A stretch of DNA of 64,000 nucleotides. Origin: Leptolinea sp. UBA5203. Lineage in GTDB: Bacteria > Chloroflexota > Anaerolineae > Anaerolineales > Anaerolineaceae. The DNA is taken from positions 1 to 64,000 of the forward strand of contig DHVR01000056.1 of assembly GCA_002412765.1 (NCBI GenBank), read 5' to 3'. Below are positions 62,686 through 64,000 of the stretch, piece after piece; position 1 is the first letter of the stretch, and each line of letters starts with the position of its first letter. Position numbers and translations under genes: made by a program. Under the pieces are notes generated by a model that was not told the origin of the DNA, did no database searches, and worked only from the letters and a program-made list of their open reading frames with translations.

Positions 62686-63703
62686 GGCAGGTTCAGCTTT
62701 TGGTACAGCAACAGGGTTGCAAAAGGCTTCGGCCCTTTTAATTTCTTTGGGTGTCGAAACCTCTTCCCGTATCCTCCAGTACATCAATGAAGCGGATATG
62801 GAGCGTTTGTTACTGGCTATCAGCGAATCAGGGGCGATTCTTCCTTCCACCCGGCAAACCAGCCTGGAAGAAGCTTATGCTTTGTCCATTTCGGGCATCG
62901 ATAATGTTGGCGGTGGGACAGAATATACCCGGCAATTACTCGCCCGGGCTGTTGGTCCTCGCCGTGGAGCAGATATTCTAGAAAGAATCTCTGCCAGACA
63001 GCAAATCTCATCCTTTGAGATGCTTAGAAACGCGGATGCTAGTCAAGTTGCCGAATTAATTCAGGAAGAGCACCCACAAACCATTGCACTGGTTTTGTCT
63101 TATTTGGAGGCCAAACTTGCTGCTGACATATTGACCAGTATGCCCAATGATCTACAGGTGGCTGTGACCTTACGGTTGGCTCGTATGGATCGGGTTTCCC
63201 CTCAGGTAATCCAGGTCGTAGAACGAAGCCTGAAACATAAGCTGTCGGGTGTACTGTCAGCAGCAGATTTCAGAGCTACCGGCGGTGTTGACTTCCTGGT
63301 GAAGATGTTGAACCAGGTCGACCGGGATGTTCAGAAACGTATCTTTGAGGCACTAACACCTAAAGATCCTAAACTGGTGGATGAAATCAGAGCAAATCTA
63401 TTCACATTTGACGATTTACTCAAGCTTGATGATAGAACAATGCAGCGTATTTTACGGGATATCAACCGCCAGGAACTGGCCATGGCCCTCAAAGGCGCAC
63501 CAGAGCGCTTACGCGAACACATTTATGGCAATATGTCTGAACGTGCCCGTGACACATTGATGGAGGAAATCGAAATTCTCGGTCCGCAGATGGCGAAGGA
63601 CGTTTATGCCATGCAGCGTAAGATCGTTGAACTCGTAAGAAGCCTCGAAGAGGAAGGAGAAATTGTGATCTCAAGTGGCGAAGGATATGAAGTTATCCAG
63701 TAA
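62678..63703 (+). CDS. fliG: Flagellar motor switch protein FliG
   Basis: A 341-aa C-ring protein of N, middle and C-terminal domains. The middle domain has EEHPQTIALVLSYLEAKLAADIL in part. The C-terminal torque domain includes DDRTMQRILRDINRQELAMALKGAPERLREHIYGNMSERARDTLMEEIE in part, with charged residues that contact MotA. It overlaps fliF by 8 bp. It couples stator motion to the rotor. Confidence 0.96.
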   Translation: MTEAGSAFGTATGLQKASALLISLGVETSSRILQYINEADMERLLLAISESGAILPSTRQTSLEEAYALSISGIDNVGGGTEYTRQLLARAVGPRRGADILERISARQQISSFEMLRNADASQVAELIQEEHPQTIALVLSYLEAKLAADILTSMPNDLQVAVTLRLARMDRVSPQVIQVVERSLKHKLSGVLSAADFRATGGVDFLVKMLNQVDRDVQKRIFEALTPKDPKLVDEIRANLFTFDDLLKLDDRTMQRILRDINRQELAMALKGAPERLREHIYGNMSERARDTLMEEIEILGPQMAKDVYAMQRKIVELVRSLEEEGEIVISSGEGYEVIQ

Positions 63704-63719
63704 AACTGGAATAAAAAAA

Positions 63720-64000
63720 ATGAATGCTGAAATTAAACCCTTAACGTTTGTTGAATTTGATGACAATGAAAACATTGTTCAGGTAGGCGCGCGTTTCGTG
63801 GATGCCAACAGTGACCAGTACACTATTCCAAAAGTACAAGCTGGTGTACGAAGTCATCATGATGTTAATCGGTTTGATGGACATAAAATATTCTCTGGAA
63901 AGAATGGTCTCGAAGAGATTGCTTTCCAGGAAAAAGAAATCGTTGTTCAGCCGGTTGTGCTTAAATCTGCAAAAAATAGGGGCTTGATTTCTGAGTGGAA
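63720..64000 (+). CDS. Partial gene in the fliH position
   Basis: An open frame starts at ATG 63720, 16 bp after fliG, and stays open to the end of the window (93 codons). It is not long enough to recognise by sequence. The order fliF-fliG-fliH is standard, so it may be the N-terminus of FliH, the export ATPase regulator; this is by position only. The visible part is rich in charged residues with no membrane segment. The ribosome binding site is weak. Confidence 0.55.
   Translation, partial: MNAEIKPLTFVEFDDNENIVQVGARFVDANSDQYTIPKVQAGVRSHHDVNRFDGHKIFSGKNGLEEIAFQEKEIVVQPVVLKSAKNRGLISEW

Noticed and set aside
1..64000. tRNA, rRNA, CRISPR arrays, insertion sequences
   Set aside because: I looked for conserved tRNA-like arms, repeated spacer units, transposase motifs and terminal inverted repeats and saw none.

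Overview
The window is 64 kb of gene-dense bacterial chromosome with no intergenic gap over 300 bp. The lineage is inferred. Two 2-oxoacid:ferredoxin oxidoreductase genes point to anaerobic metabolism. A flagellum without P-ring (FlgI) or L-ring (FlgH) genes in view, a Thr/Pro/Glu-rich lipoprotein linker (in PhnD) and the overall gene mix suggest a monoderm-like anaerobe, most plausibly Chloroflexota (Anaerolineae-like). No rRNA, tRNA, insertion sequence or CRISPR array was seen.

Region 1 (1-5.4 kb): a PLP module. pdxS and an unusual class III aminotransferase are co-oriented, with a divergent MocR-type regulator (PdxR-like) and ATTGGWCTA operator-like repeats between them; then a cobalamin-binding radical SAM enzyme. 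Region 2 (5.5-16.7 kb): a NarL-type two-component pair, two membrane proteins (nucleoside-recognition and EamA), a CxxC mini-protein with Mrp and RicT, and a GntR/FCD regulator upstream of a 2-oxoacid:ferredoxin oxidoreductase (alpha and beta). Region 3 (16.8-28 kb): sulfurtransferase, GNAT-like protein, pyruvate kinase, a KDSR-like short-chain dehydrogenase and an FmdB zinc ribbon on the minus strand; then phnD-phnC-phnE, a YhhQ-type transporter and a PucR regulator.

Region 4 (28-32.8 kb): an OmpR-type response regulator, a REC-PAS-PAS-kinase protein with a degenerate ATPase domain, and an intact GAF-PAS histidine kinase, directly upstream of the flagellar genes. Region 5 (32.9 kb to the end): a near-continuous plus-strand flagellar locus. 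Its order is flbD-motA-motB-fliL-fliM-fliN-fliO-fliP-fliQ, then HDOD and REC genes, fliR-flhB-flhA-flhF, a small membrane protein, fliA, a SwrB/DUF2802-like protein, two flgF/flgG-type rod genes, flgM-flgN-flgK-flgL-csrA, two glycosyltransferases, an SUMF1-domain protein, fliC-fliD-flaG-fliS, flgC-fliE-fliF-fliG and a partial gene in the fliH position. flgB is not next to flgC, and flhG does not follow flhF.

The most informative regulatory layer is in the late flagellar genes. Four near-identical sigma-28 promoters (TAAAGWWW, 11 bp, NNCGATAA) precede flgM, fliC (two in tandem) and fliS, matching the fliA and flgM genes in the locus. The fliC and flaG leaders each carry a hairpin with GGA in its loop followed by a GGA in the Shine-Dalgarno, which is the layout of CsrA-repressed flagellin mRNA; csrA lies in the flgM operon. 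This suggests a sigma-28/FlgM/CsrA hierarchy for late flagellar genes.
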